DNA of 16,268 nt, taken from assembly GCA_959601495.1 (NCBI GenBank), contig CAUGPT010000044.1:1-16268 (forward strand). Reading direction: 5' to 3'. How positions within the stretch are numbered: position 1 is the first letter of the stretch; every line of letters starts with the position of its first letter. The notes beneath the pieces were generated by a model that saw nothing but the letters and a program-made list of their open reading frames with translations, was not told where the DNA came from and did not search any database. The translations under genes and the position numbers were made by a program. Positions 15,540-16,268 of the stretch are shown here, in pieces. The stretch comes from Avispirillum sp959601495. Lineage in GTDB: Bacteria; Bacillota; Clostridia; Oscillospirales; CAG-272.

Positions 15540-15573
15540 CTTAGGGAGCTTTTTTGGGAAAAAGCTCCCTAAG
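15540..15573. repeat. 15-bp perfect hairpin downstream of the V-ATPase operon
   Basis: CTTAGGGAGCTTTTT (15540-15554) pairs perfectly with 15559-15573 around the loop TGGG. The T-run is inside the stem and no T-run follows, so it is not a standard terminator. It may protect the mRNA 3' end or be a mobile palindromic repeat. Confidence 0.7.
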
Positions 15574-15627
15574 AACCCGAAAAAACCGGGGCGGGTAAGG
15601 TATATACTACCAAATACAGACAGCAAG

Positions 15628-15660
15628 CAAGGCTGCCGCACGGCAGCCTTGTTTCTATGT
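15628..15660 (+). terminator. Intrinsic terminator of the V-ATPase operon
   Basis: CAAGGCTGCCG (15628-15638) pairs perfectly with CGGCAGCCTTG (15641-15651), leaving a 2-nt gap (in practice a 4-nt loop), followed by TTTCTATGTT. It lies about 160 bp after ntpD and just before the C-rich tract of repeat copy C. Confidence 0.75.
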
Positions 15661-15920
15661 TCGGCGCACACGGTGCGGCACCGCAACCGCCCCGCCCCAC
15701 TTGCCCGCCATTCCTCCCACATTCGCCGCACCTGCTCTCCTCCGCGCACACATCGCCCACGCCCTCGCCACGTTGCCCGCGTCGCTCACCCGCAGCGAAT
15801 CCGTTTGTCTCCTGCGCCGCCGCTTATTTGCCGCACCGCACACTCGCCTACCGTTCATCCCGCAGTACAGTCGTGCCGTCCGTCACCGTACCATATCGCC
15901 GCGCCCGTCTCCCCGACGCA
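15660..15920 (-). repeat. C-rich (minus-strand G-rich) tract of inverted copy C
   Basis: About 260 bp with strong C-over-G bias on the + strand. Read on the minus strand it begins with GGGGAGACG next to the repeat core and shares short words with the left tract (for example GATGTGTGCGCGG versus GATGTATGCGCGG), but overall the two tracts are only loosely alike. Open frames here give Pro/Arg/His/Ser-rich low-complexity translations, and I do not regard them as genes. Confidence 0.7.
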
Positions 15921-16047
15921 GCTTTGAAATTGCAAACTCTTAGTTTCTTTACAAAGCATTTCAAACTCTACCGTCAGCTTGCCAAACGTAAGTGAGAAAG
16001 ACGTGAAGGGACTGCTTTTCCGTAAGCAGCCCCTTCACACATTCCCG
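15900..16047 (-). repeat. Dispersed hairpin repeat, copy C (inverted)
   Basis: Read on the minus strand this matches copy B. The 14-bp hairpin is at 16004-16017 with 16024-16037. It is followed by the conserved tail, AGTTTGAAATGCTTTG, an AAACTAA-like block and GGGGAGACG. Over the roughly 50-bp core it differs from copy B at only about three positions. The one imperfect pair of the hairpin is G-T on the minus strand, as it is on the + strand in copies A and B. Confidence 0.8.
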
Positions 16048-16053
16048 ACCACT

Positions 16054-16090
16054 GGAGCAAAAGCGGTCGAGCTGTCGCCCGCTTTTCTCC
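16054..16090. repeat. Palindrome 1 of the right-end mosaic
   Basis: GGAGCAAAAGCGGTCGA, then GCTG, then TCGCCCGCTTTTCTCC form a stem of about 16 bp with one bulged C and one mismatch. It shares its GCTG centre and GGAG/CTCC ends with the palindrome at 16127-16162. Confidence 0.65.
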
Positions 16091-16170
16091 GAGCAAATGT
16101 GTGCGAGCTGTCGCCCGCTTTTCTCCGAGCAAATGTGTGCGAGCTGTCGCACACATTTCTCCGTGCAATG
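16069..16170 (+). repeat. 36-bp tandem repeat, about 2.8 copies
   Basis: Units at 16069-16104 and 16105-16140 are identical over 36 bp. A third at 16141-16170 starts the same way (GAGCTGTCGC) but then carries the complement of the preceding arm. There are no spacers, so this is not a CRISPR array. Confidence 0.8.
16127..16162. repeat. Palindrome 2 of the right-end mosaic
   Basis: AAATGTGTGCGA (16131-16142) pairs perfectly with TCGCACACATTT (16147-16158) around GCTG; flanking GAGC/CTC bases extend it with a bulged C, as in palindrome 1. Confidence 0.75.
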
Positions 16171-16185
16171 AGGGCAAGCCCTCAT
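16168..16185. repeat. Palindrome 3 of the right-end mosaic
   Basis: ATGAGGGC (16168-16175) pairs perfectly with GCCCTCAT (16178-16185) around AA. It continues the series of adjoining stem-loops. Confidence 0.65.
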
Positions 16186-16248
16186 CTGCACCCGAAAGGA
16201 GAGGCAGGGGGGCCCGCCGGGACTTTGTCAATAAACTGAACAAAAAAT

Positions 16249-16255
16249 AAGGGGG
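16249..16255 (+). promoter_or_regulatory. Possible ribosome binding site for a gene beyond the window
   Basis: AAGGGGG lies 13 nt before the right edge in an AT-rich context, with no start codon inside the window. A start just past 16268 would be within a plausible distance, but the next gene cannot be seen. Confidence 0.35.
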
Positions 16256-16268
16256 ATTAAAGATAAAC

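Noticed and set aside
15475..15995. Open frames after ntpD on both strands (15475-15927 +, 15657-15995 +, 15402-15749 -)
   Set aside because: They run through hairpins, the terminator and the C-rich tract; the products are Pro/Arg/His-rich with no family resemblance.
16069..16170. CRISPR array
   Set aside because: The 36-bp units are directly adjacent with no spacers and no cas genes are in the window.

Overview
The window is a stretch of bacterial chromosome that looks clostridial (Firmicutes, probably an uncultured gut lineage of the Oscillospiraceae type). The reasons are the class II CCA-adding enzyme with an HD domain, the NAD+-dependent ligase, an Enterococcus/Clostridium-type V-ATPase operon, strong GGAGG-like ribosome binding sites and sigma-A promoters. 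The lineage assignment is inference; no rRNA or other marker is present. All recognisable genes lie on the + strand, and no tRNA, rRNA, insertion sequence or CRISPR array was seen.

Layout. 1-910 is gene-free: a 19-bp hairpin, two direct copies (A, B) of a hairpin-bearing repeat, then about 500 bp of extremely G-rich, C-poor degenerate repeat sequence. A clear sigma-A promoter at 914-942 starts cca (973-2373), closely followed by ligA (2394-4445). A strong GC hairpin separates these from a membrane-anchored lipase-like alpha/beta-hydrolase (4546-5880), which ends in two tandem terminators. A small unrecognised gene (6167-6502) follows. A strong promoter (6565-6593) then drives a nine-gene V-type ATPase operon (6664-15466) in the order stalk G/H-I-K-E-C-F-A-B-D, the same order as Enterococcus hirae ntpFIKECGABD. 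A hairpin cluster and an intrinsic terminator follow. 15660-16050 is a third copy (C) of the left-end repeat in inverted orientation, with its own skewed sequence, and 16054-16185 is a mosaic of palindromes built from 36-bp units.

How the genes work together. The V-ATPase set is complete for a rotary enzyme: A3B3 catalytic head, D and F central shaft, E and G/H peripheral stalks, C collar, and I and K membrane ion path. The K subunit carries all five ligands known to bind Na+ in E. hirae NtpK, so a Na+-coupled enzyme is predicted. cca (tRNA 3'-end completion) and ligA (nick sealing) are housekeeping genes sharing one promoter. The lipase is a membrane protein with no obvious link to its neighbours.

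The least explained material is at the two ends. The same repeat family brackets this block of core genes in opposite orientations. Its hairpin shows one compensatory base-pair change and a G-T pair kept on the same element strand in all three copies, and it is joined to hypervariable G-rich DNA. The long open frames through these ends look like artefacts of skewed composition rather than genes.
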